Shown here in pieces: positions 1 through 6,795 of a DNA stretch of 11,025 bases. Numbering within the stretch: position 1 is the stretch's first letter; each line of letters opens with the position of its first letter. This stretch comes from Clostridiales bacterium (GTDB lineage Bacteria; Bacillota; Clostridia; Lachnospirales; Lachnospiraceae): assembly GCA_019416265.1 (NCBI GenBank), contig DXXQ01000226.1:1-11025 (forward strand), given 5' to 3'. Position numbers and translations under genes: made by a program. The notes under the pieces were generated by a model. That model saw nothing but the letters and a program-made list of their open reading frames with translations, had not been told where the DNA came from and made no database searches.

Positions 1-627
1 TTTAAATTCCCCTTTCTTTTTGCCCACATAGGGTCTGGCAATTACTCTGCCGACCTTCCACTCGTCCTTCATGGTCAGCTCCCTGGCAATCTCACAGCAG
101 CGGTAAAGCTCATCCAGCCCAAAGGTCTCCTCGTTCCCGCAGATCTGGAGAACAGAATCTGCTGAGGTATAAACGATCATATGGCCGGTTGCAATTTCTT
201 CCTCTGCCAGCTCATCCAGGATTTCTGTGCCGCTGGCGCTTTTATTTCCGATGATGACTCTTCCGGTTCTTGCAGACAGCTCGTCAAGAAGCTCTTTGGG
301 AAAGCCGGTCTCTGTAAAGGTCTTAAATGGTGTTGTAATGTGAAGTCCCATCATTTCCCAGTGGCCGGTCATGGTGTCTTTACCTACGCTGGCCTCTGAC
401 ATTTCCATATAATATCCCAGAGGTTTTTCAACCGGGGCTACTCCTTCCAGGGGATGAAGGTTTGCAATTCCAAGCTTCTGAAAATTGGGGATCCGAAAGT
501 CCTCTGTTCTCTGGGCTATATGTCCAAGGGTGTCAGTTCCTGCATCCCCGTAGTCTGCAGCATCCGGAAGGGCGCCGATTCCCATGGAATCTACTACAAT
601 CGTGAAAATACGTTTAAACTTTTTCAA
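1..627 (-). CDS. deoB: Phosphopentomutase, N-terminal 209 residues (cut by left edge)
   Basis: Interconverts (deoxy)ribose-1-phosphate and (deoxy)ribose-5-phosphate in the cytosol, the step linking nucleoside phosphorolysis to the pentose phosphate pathway. The alkaline-phosphatase-superfamily metal-site start is visible (VVDSMGIGALPDA, residues 11-23, with Asp13). The catalytic loop GKDTMTGHW (82-90) carries Thr85, the same number as the phosphorylated Thr85 recalled for the Bacillus cereus enzyme. GNKSASGTEI and YTSADSVLQI also match the family. The usual length is about 390 residues, so roughly half is present; the rest lies left of base 1. The start is read as TTG at 627-625 because it gives the family N-terminus (MKKFKRIF) and has a good ribosome binding site 7 bases upstream; no in-frame ATG or GTG lies between the upstream stop and this codon. 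It is the most distal gene seen in the locus. Confidence 0.96.
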   Translation of the reverse strand, partial: MKKFKRIFTIVVDSMGIGALPDAADYGDAGTDTLGHIAQRTEDFRIPNFQKLGIANLHPLEGVAPVEKPLGYYMEMSEASVGKDTMTGHWEMMGLHITTPFKTFTETGFPKELLDELSARTGRVIIGNKSASGTEILDELAEEEIATGHMIVYTSADSVLQICGNEETFGLDELYRCCEIARELTMKDEWKVGRVIARPYVGKKKGEFK

Positions 628-634
628 CGGAATA

Positions 635-642
635 CTCCCTTT
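635..642 (-). promoter_or_regulatory. Shine-Dalgarno that decides the TTG start of deoB
   Basis: On the minus strand this reads AAAGGGAG and lies 7 bases before the TTG at 627. It lies just outside the tandem repeat array, so repeat copy number would change the distance from the udp stop codon but not the distance from this site to the start codon. Confidence 0.75.
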
Positions 643-643
643 C

Positions 644-694
644 TTAATTGAATCTCTTATTTAATTGAATCTCTTATTTAATCGAATCTCTTAT
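644..694 (-). repeat. Three tandem copies of a 17-bp unit across the udp stop codon
   Basis: On the plus strand the unit is TTAATTGAATCTCTTAT, at 644-660, 661-677 and 678-694. The first two copies are identical and the third differs at one base (C at 683). On the minus strand each copy begins ATAAGAG. The array runs from the udp stop codon (691-693) to a few bases before the deoB ribosome binding site. It fills nearly all of the 63-base udp-deoB gap and looks like replication-slippage expansion of the original intergenic sequence. The units abut with no spacers, so this is not a CRISPR array. Confidence 0.95.
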
Positions 695-1470
695 TTCTCT
701 TTATCTGCTTTGATAAGCTTGCGGATAGCTTCCACCGCAACCTTGATCGCTGATTCTGTATCGTGAACAATAGGATTGTCAAGTCCTGCCGCATTTCTCT
801 CCTGATTTCCCACAACAAGGAAGTCGGAACCGCAGCGCACTCTCAAATGACTTGCCACAATGAACAGGGCGGCAGATTCCATTTCGGAAGCCTTACATCC
901 AAGGCGCTTCCATGCCTCCCATTTATTTAAAAGCTCGTAGCTTACAGGCATTCTCTCCGGCTCATGCTGTCCGTAGAAAGCATCCTTACACTGCACAACT
1001 CCCGCATGGTAGGTATAGCCGCACTCTTTTGCAGCAGCTACAAGGGCGTTGGTAACCTCCAGGTCTGCCACTGCCGGGAACTCGATGGGAGCATATTCCT
1101 TACTGGTTCCCTCCATACGGATGGCGCCTGTTGCAACTACAATGTCTCCGCCTTTGACATCCATCTCCATTCCGCCGCAGGTTCCTACACGGATAAAGGT
1201 ATCTGCTCCGCAGAGGGCAAGCTCCTCCATGGCAATGGAAGCGGAAGGTCCGCCGATTCCCGTAGAGGTCACGCTGACCTTCTCACCGTCAAGGTATCCT
1301 GTATAAGTTACATATTCCCTGCTGTCAGCCACAAGAACCGGATCATCAAAAAATTTCGCAATTTTTGCACAGCGCTTCGGATCTCCGGGCAGAATCACAT
1401 AACGTCCCACATCGCCTTTTCGAATCTGTAAATGATACTGTAATCCAACTTCTCCTGAATAATTCTGCAT
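691..1470 (-). CDS. udp: Uridine phosphorylase
   Basis: Phosphorolyses uridine (and probably deoxyuridine) to uracil and (deoxy)ribose-1-phosphate. At 259 residues it is close to the Escherichia coli Udp length. Nucleoside phosphorylase-I motifs appear in order: PGDP at 28-31 (phosphate binding), STGIGGPSASIA at 69-80, IRVGT at 93-97, LEFPAVAD-like IEFPAVAD at 129-136, and EMES at 196-199 (ribose/base site). The DAFYGQHEPER stretch (163-173) sits where E. coli Udp has the uracil-binding Gln/Arg segment. This favours uridine phosphorylase over the related hexameric purine phosphorylase DeoD. The start has a strong AAAAGGAGG site, and only 15 bases separate it from cdd, so the two are co-transcribed. 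The stop codon lies inside the 17-bp tandem repeat array. Confidence 0.95.
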   Translation of the reverse strand: MQNYSGEVGLQYHLQIRKGDVGRYVILPGDPKRCAKIAKFFDDPVLVADSREYVTYTGYLDGEKVSVTSTGIGGPSASIAMEELALCGADTFIRVGTCGGMEMDVKGGDIVVATGAIRMEGTSKEYAPIEFPAVADLEVTNALVAAAKECGYTYHAGVVQCKDAFYGQHEPERMPVSYELLNKWEAWKRLGCKASEMESAALFIVASHLRVRCGSDFLVVGNQERNAAGLDNPIVHDTESAIKVAVEAIRKLIKADKEK

Positions 1471-1485
1471 TTGTTTTTCCTCCTT

Positions 1486-1932
1486 TTAGCGGGCCAGATT
1501 CTCCGGTCCGAATCCCAGCGGCAGAAGCTCTGCCAGTTTAAATTTTAAAATTCCGCCTTTTCCGTCCTCAAGGAAAATCTGAAATTCCCGGGGATCGCAG
1601 AATTCCTGCATGACCTGACGGCAGACACCGCAGGGTGCACAGGTTTCTTTTCCCTCTGTATCCTCTGCTCCGCCTACAATGGCAATGGCAGCAAACTCTC
1701 TCTCACCTTCTGAAACTGCCTTGAAAAACGCAGTTCTCTCTGCACAGTTGGTCGGGGAATAGGATGCGTTTTCAATGTTGCAGCCCAGATATACTTTTCC
1801 CGCCTTTGTCAGAAGGGCAGCCCCTACCCGAAACCGGGAATAAGGGGTGTAGGCGCGAAGTCTTGCTTCATGTGCCAGCTCGATCAGCTTTTTGCCGTCA
1901 ACGATATTTTCATTAAAAATGATTTCATCCAT
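1486..1932 (-). CDS. cdd: Cytidine deaminase, homotetrameric type
   Basis: Hydrolytically deaminates cytidine and deoxycytidine to uridine and deoxyuridine, feeding Udp next door. The zinc site is complete: Cys63-Ala-Glu65 (catalytic Glu65) and PCGVC at 100-104 with Cys101 and Cys104. The substrate loop GCNIENASY (50-58) and YTPYSRFRVGAAL near the N-terminus are typical of the small tetrameric class. At 148 residues it is about 12 longer than Bacillus subtilis Cdd, with the extra part mostly at the N-terminus. The ATG start is kept because GGAG lies 9 bases upstream and because it forms an 8-bp overlap with the end of the purine phosphorylase gene (ATGGATGA), a usual translational-coupling arrangement. 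Confidence 0.97.
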   Translation of the reverse strand: MDEIIFNENIVDGKKLIELAHEARLRAYTPYSRFRVGAALLTKAGKVYLGCNIENASYSPTNCAERTAFFKAVSEGEREFAAIAIVGGAEDTEGKETCAPCGVCRQVMQEFCDPREFQIFLEDGKGGILKFKLAELLPLGFGPENLAR

Positions 1933-2767
1933 TTTTCTTTTCTCCGATAAGGCGAATCGTCTCTGTTACCAGCATCTTAAATTCCTTTGCAACCCTATCT
2001 GCCGTCTCCTGAACCTCTTTGTGATCGAGAGGCTGTGCAGACATTCCTGCTGCCAGGTTGGTGATACAGGAAATTCCGCATACCTTCATTCCCATATGGT
2101 TGGCTGCCATCGCTTCACAGGCTGTACTCATTCCTGCTGCATCCGCCCCCATTGCCCTGCACATTCTGATCTCTGCAGGAGTTTCGTAATTGGGTCCTGT
2201 GAACTGCATGTAAACGCCCTGCTGGATCGTTACCTGAATATTTCTTGCAGCCTGCAAGATCACCTGACGGAGTTCTTTTTTATATACCTCGCTCATGTCC
2301 GGGAATCTCGGTCCCAGCTCTTCCAGGTTCGGTCCTATCAAAGGACTTGGAACTGCCGTTGTGATGTGATCGGTGATCATCATCAGATCTCCGGGCTGGA
2401 AATTATAATTTACTCCTCCGGCCGCGTTTGTCAGAATAATCGTCTTCGCTCCCAGAAGCCCCATCAGCCTTGTGGGAAGAACCACATCCGACATATCGTA
2501 GCCTTCGTAGTAGTGTACCCGTCCCTGCATGGCAACCACCGGAACGCCTTTTACATATCCAAACAGAAATCTGCCCTGATGTCCTGCCACTGTTGAGACA
2601 GGAAAGCCTTCGATCTCCGAGTATTCCAAAGTCTCCACGATATCCATTTCCTGTGCATAATCTCCCAGTCCTGAACCAAGGATCAGCGCAACCTCCGGCT
2701 GAAAAGTAATCTTACTTTTTACAGCATTTGTACATTTGATCAGTTTCTCATAAATTATATTTGCCAT
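1925..2767 (-). CDS. punA: Purine nucleoside phosphorylase, trimeric (inosine/guanosine) type
   Basis: Splits inosine, guanosine and their deoxy forms into base plus (deoxy)ribose-1-phosphate. Family-2 phosphorylase motifs are all present: GSGLG (31-35), AGHQGR (61-66), the signature QGRVHYYEGY (81-90), TNAAGG (113-118), GPNYET (191-196, with Glu195) and CITNLAAG (234-241). Asn237 occupies the position of the human PNP Asn243, associated with 6-oxopurine specificity; this predicts that adenosine must first be deaminated by Add. At 280 residues it is of normal length. The ribosome binding site GAGAGGTGA includes the TGA stop of the upstream regulator gene, which ends 4 bases before this ATG, so translation is probably coupled. 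The symbol is by analogy; pupG or xapA are names of homologues elsewhere. Confidence 0.95.
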   Translation of the reverse strand: MANIIYEKLIKCTNAVKSKITFQPEVALILGSGLGDYAQEMDIVETLEYSEIEGFPVSTVAGHQGRFLFGYVKGVPVVAMQGRVHYYEGYDMSDVVLPTRLMGLLGAKTIILTNAAGGVNYNFQPGDLMMITDHITTAVPSPLIGPNLEELGPRFPDMSEVYKKELRQVILQAARNIQVTIQQGVYMQFTGPNYETPAEIRMCRAMGADAAGMSTACEAMAANHMGMKVCGISCITNLAAGMSAQPLDHKEVQETADRVAKEFKMLVTETIRLIGEKKNG

Positions 2768-2771
2768 ATCA

Positions 2772-3494
2772 TCACCTCTCGATTAATGCGGATACTGCTT
2801 CATTCATTTTCTTATATTGTTCCTCATTTATGCTGAACTTGTTTCCTTCTTTTGTAATCCAGCCGTTTTCATAAAATTTCTTTACCGCGCGGTTTACTGT
2901 ACGGACGCAAAGTCCTGTCATTTCTGAAATTTCTGCTCTGGAGTCCGTCATAAGGAATACACCGTTTTTTTCATTTTTCTTATAGGTGTCCACCAGGTAT
3001 AGAGCCAGCCTGTCGGCACCCTGCAAAAACAAATATGCCCTGCTTTTCCTGTCCGTCTCCAGTAAATAACGTCCTACTGTTTTTGCTTCTCTTTTCAATG
3101 CATTGATATCTGTACTTAACCATCTTTCATAGCTGCGCTTGGGAATCTTTATGGCGATACAGGGAGTCACCGTTTCTATGGTCGCCCTGTATGCCGGAAG
3201 GTCCAGCACGATTTCCATGCCTCCCATTGCTTCCAGCGCATTTACCCTCATAAAGTCATATACTATTCCGTAAATTCTGTAATCTGCTGCCCGGATGATC
3301 CCTTTGATAATGAGATAAATGTACGTAACCGGTTCATTTTCTCTGATAAAGGTATAATCCTTTTCCATCTTAATAACCTGAAAGGAATCGATGAGCCATT
3401 TGGGCGCGCCGGCAAAATACGCCTTTAATTCTTCATATTTTTCTTTATCTACCTCTCCCTGAACAGAAATGGCATTGTATAAATATTCGCTCAT
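2772..3494 (-). CDS. Crp/Fnr-family transcriptional regulator
   Basis: A 240-residue regulator with a cyclic-nucleotide-binding-type beta-roll domain (about 38-125), a connecting helix with an ETDRKSRAYLFLQGADRLALYL-type region (146-167), and a C-terminal winged helix (HTH about 185-207, wing to about 228). The only cysteines are 112 and 196, so it cannot carry the four-cysteine iron-sulphur cluster of Fnr. The recognition helix reads GLCVRTVNR (194-202): Arg198 replaces the usual Glu and Val197 replaces the first Arg of Crp, so it probably reads a non-standard site. It sits between the transporter genes and purine phosphorylase, 4 bases from the latter, which suggests it controls nucleoside use; this is inference. 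The ligand is not predictable from sequence. The start has GAGGTGA upstream. Confidence 0.9.
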   Translation of the reverse strand: MSEYLYNAISVQGEVDKEKYEELKAYFAGAPKWLIDSFQVIKMEKDYTFIRENEPVTYIYLIIKGIIRAADYRIYGIVYDFMRVNALEAMGGMEIVLDLPAYRATIETVTPCIAIKIPKRSYERWLSTDINALKREAKTVGRYLLETDRKSRAYLFLQGADRLALYLVDTYKKNEKNGVFLMTDSRAEISEMTGLCVRTVNRAVKKFYENGWITKEGNKFSINEEQYKKMNEAVSALIER

Positions 3495-3520
3495 GATCCT
3501 TCACCTCGTTTAGGAAAACA

Positions 3521-3555
3521 GGCTGCCCCACCCATCTGTGCGGCAGCCCTTTTTT
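3521..3555. terminator. Hairpin between binding-protein and regulator genes (attenuator or terminator)
   Basis: GGCTGCC (3521-3527) pairs with GGCAGCC (3542-3548) across a 14-base loop. On the plus strand it is followed by C and six T's, a good intrinsic terminator, although no plus-strand gene ends here. On the minus strand, the direction of the operon, it is followed only by TGTTTTCC, so it would be a leaky terminator or an RNA 3'-end stabiliser. A smaller GGATT-tetraloop-AATCC hairpin lies just upstream in that direction (3568-3581). Only about 26 bases remain before the regulator's start codon, too few for a full separate promoter. Confidence 0.65.
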
Positions 3556-3593
3556 CAAATGTCAGTCGGATTTTTCAATCCTTTTTGTATCGA

Positions 3594-4658
3594 TCAGTTG
3601 ATCAGTTCCACTTTTACGATTTCTGCAGGAACGCCTGTTGCATCTGTTGCAACGGTGTCGTTTTCTACTGTGATCGTTCCGTCAACCAGACCCTGGAAAA
3701 GCTCGTCATATTTCGCCTGGTCGAATTTTTCGAATTTAGATGTTTCCATCGGTAATAAAATACCGTTATCTGCTGCTGTAAGAGTTACGGATTTTCCGCC
3801 TTCAAAGGTTCCGTCGTAGTAAGATTTTACTGTATTGTATACGGAATCGCCAAGGTTCTTCATAGCAGATGTAATAACAGTGTCAGACTCTACAGACTGG
3901 TCAACGTCTACACCGATTACTTTGCCGCCGGATGTTTCTGCTGCTTTCATAACAGAGTTTCCAACTGCGCCGCCGCATGCGAAGATTACTTCTGTTCCCT
4001 CGTTGTACCATGCTGCTGCTTTCGCGTTGTTTTCCGGAGTTGCATCAAAGTTTCCTACATAAGTATATTTCATGGAAACTTCATCTACGCCAAGGTCTTT
4101 TGCAGCTGCATCTGCGCCCTGGATAAAGCCGTATCCGTAACGAACAACTGCAGGAACTGCAATACCGCCCATGAAGCCGAGTTTTGTGTAGCCTTCTGCT
4201 ACTGCCGCATAGCCTGCAAGGTAGCCGGCCTGCTCCTCAGCATAGAAGATGGACTCAACGTTTTTCTCGATTCTCGGTCCGCTTGACGGATCTGTAGGAG
4301 CTGCGTCGATGATGATGAAAGTTACGTCCGGATATTTGTCCTGTGCTTCCAGAACCGGATACTCAAACAGGAAGCCCGGTGTAACGATAACCTTTGCGCC
4401 GCCTTTTACAGCAAGGTCGATGGAGGTCAGACATGCTGCGTCTGATTTTTCTGCGGGTTTGTAGTACTTGCAGGTAAGATCGTTGTCTTTTGCATAAGCC
4501 TCAAGACCTTCCCAGGATCCCTGGTTGAAGGATTTGTCATCGATGGTTCCGACGTCTGTGATCAGGGCAAGCTCATATCCGTCTGCCGCCTGAACAGTTG
4601 CTGCTCCGCCGAGTGCCATAACACCTGCTAATAATAAACTTAATAATTTTTTTCTCAT
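3594..4658 (-). CDS. BMP-family nucleoside ABC transporter, solute-binding protein
   Basis: Extracellular receptor that captures nucleosides for the adjacent permeases, equivalent to NupN/BmpA or PnrA of other bacteria. The 354-residue protein has a basic N-terminus and hydrophobic core (residues 2-20) ending in TVQA/ADG, a signal-peptidase-I-type site around 24/25. The BMP signature TDVGTIDDKSFNQ (34-46) follows at once, then a type-I periplasmic-binding fold to the end. Most Gram-positive BMP proteins are lipoproteins, but there is no lipobox cysteine here, so how it stays at the membrane is unclear. AAAGGAGG lies 8 bases before the ATG. It sits 56 bases after the second permease gene and before a hairpin, a layout suited to making more binding protein than enzymes. 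Confidence 0.93.
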   Translation of the reverse strand: MRKKLLSLLLAGVMALGGAATVQAADGYELALITDVGTIDDKSFNQGSWEGLEAYAKDNDLTCKYYKPAEKSDAACLTSIDLAVKGGAKVIVTPGFLFEYPVLEAQDKYPDVTFIIIDAAPTDPSSGPRIEKNVESIFYAEEQAGYLAGYAAVAEGYTKLGFMGGIAVPAVVRYGYGFIQGADAAAKDLGVDEVSMKYTYVGNFDATPENNAKAAAWYNEGTEVIFACGGAVGNSVMKAAETSGGKVIGVDVDQSVESDTVITSAMKNLGDSVYNTVKSYYDGTFEGGKSVTLTAADNGILLPMETSKFEKFDQAKYDELFQGLVDGTITVENDTVATDATGVPAEIVKVELIN

Positions 4659-4714
4659 GATTTCTTCCTCCTTTGGATTATTTATGAAAAATTAATAAGT
4701 TACAAAATAAAGAA

Positions 4715-5668
4715 TCATCTGCTTCCCTTATCGTATGGAATTCCCTCTGCTCTCGGAGCCTGGGACTTCTTGGATGAGAAGATCAGTACGATCAATGTGG
4801 CAACATAAGGAATCGTCTTGTAGATCTCATTTGGGATGGGCAGGGATTTCAGCACAGGAATTGCTGAATATGCACTTGCCAGAGTCTTCATGATTCCGAA
4901 GAAAAATGCCGCCATCAGGATTTTGTTGCTCCGCCACTGTCCGAAGATCAGAACGGCGATGGCAAGGAAGCCGTATCCGGCTACGGTTGCGTTAAAGTTT
5001 GTGGAGGTAGGCACTACAAATACCAGACCGCCGATTCCTGCAAGCACACCGGAAATGATAACGCCTGCATAACGGATCCTTCCTACATTTACACCAACGG
5101 AATCCGCTGCGCCCGGATGCTCACCGCAGGCACGGAGACGAAGACCAAATCTTGTCTTTTTGATGACAAAGGCTGCCACAAGGAAAATTCCGATACCAAT
5201 AAAGGTAGTGATATAACAGTTCTGGAAAAACATGGGTCCGATAACCGGAATACTTCCGAGAACCGGTACCTTCGCAATATAGAAGGTATCTGTAAAAGGA
5301 ATCTGCTGGGATCCCTGGATCATACGTGCTGCATAAATAGCAAATGCCGGAGCAAACATATTCAGGGCTGTACCGCTGATCGTCTGGTCAGCTTTCATAT
5401 TGATCGAAGCAAATGCGTGAAGCAGGGAAAAGATTCCGCCCACTGCGCCTGCGATCAGTACCGCCAGAATGAGGAGGGTCTGTCCGCTGATACGTTCCTG
5501 GAAAATATTGATAAAGAAAATTCCCACGAAGGCTCCCATGACCATGATACCTTCCAGCGCAATGTTGATCACACCGCTTCGTTCCGAGTACATTGCGCCT
5601 ATAGCTACGATCAGAAGCGGAATTGCAAAGTACATTGTCTGCTGAATGATAAAATATAATACGTTCAT
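4715..5668 (-). CDS. Nucleoside ABC transporter permease, second subunit (NupQ-like)
   Basis: One half of the transmembrane channel of the nucleoside importer. It has 317 residues and roughly eight hydrophobic segments, for example about 5-27, 38-57, 64-86, 152-170, 200-220 and 230-243. The cytoplasmic coupling loop of the branched-chain/sugar type permease class is clear at 174-195 (FGLRLRACGEHPGAADSVGV), which contacts the ATPase. The motif SERSGVINIALEG (28-40) is also typical of this class. The start lies 2 bases after the stop of the first permease, and its ribosome binding site AAAGGAGG lies inside the last codons of that gene, so the two are translationally coupled. The family match to Bacillus NupQ is confident; exact substrate preference is not visible. 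Confidence 0.93.
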   Translation of the reverse strand: MNVLYFIIQQTMYFAIPLLIVAIGAMYSERSGVINIALEGIMVMGAFVGIFFINIFQERISGQTLLILAVLIAGAVGGIFSLLHAFASINMKADQTISGTALNMFAPAFAIYAARMIQGSQQIPFTDTFYIAKVPVLGSIPVIGPMFFQNCYITTFIGIGIFLVAAFVIKKTRFGLRLRACGEHPGAADSVGVNVGRIRYAGVIISGVLAGIGGLVFVVPTSTNFNATVAGYGFLAIAVLIFGQWRSNKILMAAFFFGIMKTLASAYSAIPVLKSLPIPNEIYKTIPYVATLIVLIFSSKKSQAPRAEGIPYDKGSR

Positions 5669-5670
5669 GC

Positions 5671-6795
5671 TTATGCCTCCTTTCCTTTATCAGAACCTCT
5701 GCGTTCTGCCTTCTTTGCCCGTCTCATCTGGATTCTGTGAATCATATTTTTGAAGAGAAGGGATAAGGCTCCGCAGTAAACAATAGCTGCAATAATAATG
5801 TCAATGGCTTCTGATACGAAATCAAAAAGCTGCATGTTGTATCCGCCCACTGTGATGTGTCCGATGAAAAGACCGGAGAACAAAATACCAATGGGGTTGG
5901 ACAGTCCGAGAAGGGCTACGGAAATTCCGGAGAAGCCTTCCGGAGCTATGATATCAAGAACCTGAAGGTACTTGCCGGATCCTGCAAGATACAGCAGCGC
6001 TCCGCCCAGACCTGCAAGGGCACCGGAGATTACCATGGAAAGAACGATGTTTCTCTTTTCGTTGATACCGGCATACTTACTTGCAGAAGGATTGAGTCCG
6101 CAGGCTTTTAATTCGTATCCGAAGGTTGTTTTATTTAAAATAATATAAATCAGGATCACACAGGCAACTGCTATGAGGATGCCGATGTTCAGGCTTGCCC
6201 CGGGAAAGAGCTTGTCCATGCCCGCCTTTGGCAGGATCGCGCTTGCCGCCACTGCCACAGACTGATTTTTCAGCGGGTCATAAATATAATTTCGCACCAG
6301 AAGGTTTACAATATACATTCCGATGTAATTCATCATAATCGCTGAGATAACTTCATTTACATTGAAAAAGGCTTTCAGGATTCCCGGTACGCTTCCCACA
6401 AGGGCTCCCACAAGGATTGCTGCAAGAAGAGCCACCAGCCAGTGGATGGCCGGAGGAAGGAAGGTCCATTTTACTCCCACATATACCGCTGCAAAAGCAC
6501 CTGCTGTAAACTGTCCGGAAGCTCCGATATTGAAAAGGCCTGTTTTAAAGGCAAATCCAACGGAAAGACCTGTCATAATAATGGGAGTTGCATAGTAAAG
6601 TACGTCTCCCACGCCCTTCATCCCGTCGGTGAAGCCGCCTTTCAGGATCATCAGGAAGCCGTTTACTGCCTGTTCCGGATTACTCGCAAGGAGAATGAGG
6701 AAACCAAACAGAAGGCCACAGATGATTGCCAGAATGGAAGAGCTGAAATTCACAAAGCCTTCCCCTTTAAAAATTGATTTACGTTTACTGTTCAT
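5671..6795 (-). CDS. Nucleoside ABC transporter permease, first subunit (NupP-like)
   Basis: Partner permease of the importer. It has 374 residues, with a first membrane segment at about 18-38 after a short basic cytoplasmic N-terminus, several further hydrophobic segments (about 68-84, 92-107, 118-140, 204-220, 250-271, 330-348) and a highly charged C-terminal tail (353-374). The coupling loop FGYELKACGLNPSASKYAGI is at 225-244, and FKTGLFNIGASGQF (83-96) is the usual N-terminal motif of this class. The ATG overlaps the end of the ATPase gene by 11 bp, and AAAAAGGAG lies 8 bases upstream inside that gene. It is longer than the second permease, as in the NupP/NupQ pair. Confidence 0.93.
   Translation of the reverse strand: MNSKRKSIFKGEGFVNFSSSILAIICGLLFGFLILLASNPEQAVNGFLMILKGGFTDGMKGVGDVLYYATPIIMTGLSVGFAFKTGLFNIGASGQFTAGAFAAVYVGVKWTFLPPAIHWLVALLAAILVGALVGSVPGILKAFFNVNEVISAIMMNYIGMYIVNLLVRNYIYDPLKNQSVAVAASAILPKAGMDKLFPGASLNIGILIAVACVILIYIILNKTTFGYELKACGLNPSASKYAGINEKRNIVLSMVISGALAGLGGALLYLAGSGKYLQVLDIIAPEGFSGISVALLGLSNPIGILFSGLFIGHITVGGYNMQLFDFVSEAIDIIIAAIVYCGALSLLFKNMIHRIQMRRAKKAERRGSDKGKEA

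Noticed and set aside
644..694. Possible CRISPR array
   Set aside because: The units are 17 bp, abut without spacers and number only three; this is a simple tandem duplication.
1892..2596. A 234-codon plus-strand frame opposite the purine phosphorylase gene
   Set aside because: The minus strand carries a complete phosphorylase with all its motifs; this frame is cysteine- and histidine-rich antisense translation.
3592..3603. Palindrome GATCAGTTGATC as an operator
   Set aside because: It lies at the coding end and stop codon of the binding-protein gene, has 5-bp arms only, and is explained by coding sequence.
4659..4714. Internal promoter for the binding-protein gene (TTGTAA then AATAAT)
   Set aside because: The implied start site would fall in or after the ribosome binding site, leaving no usable leader.
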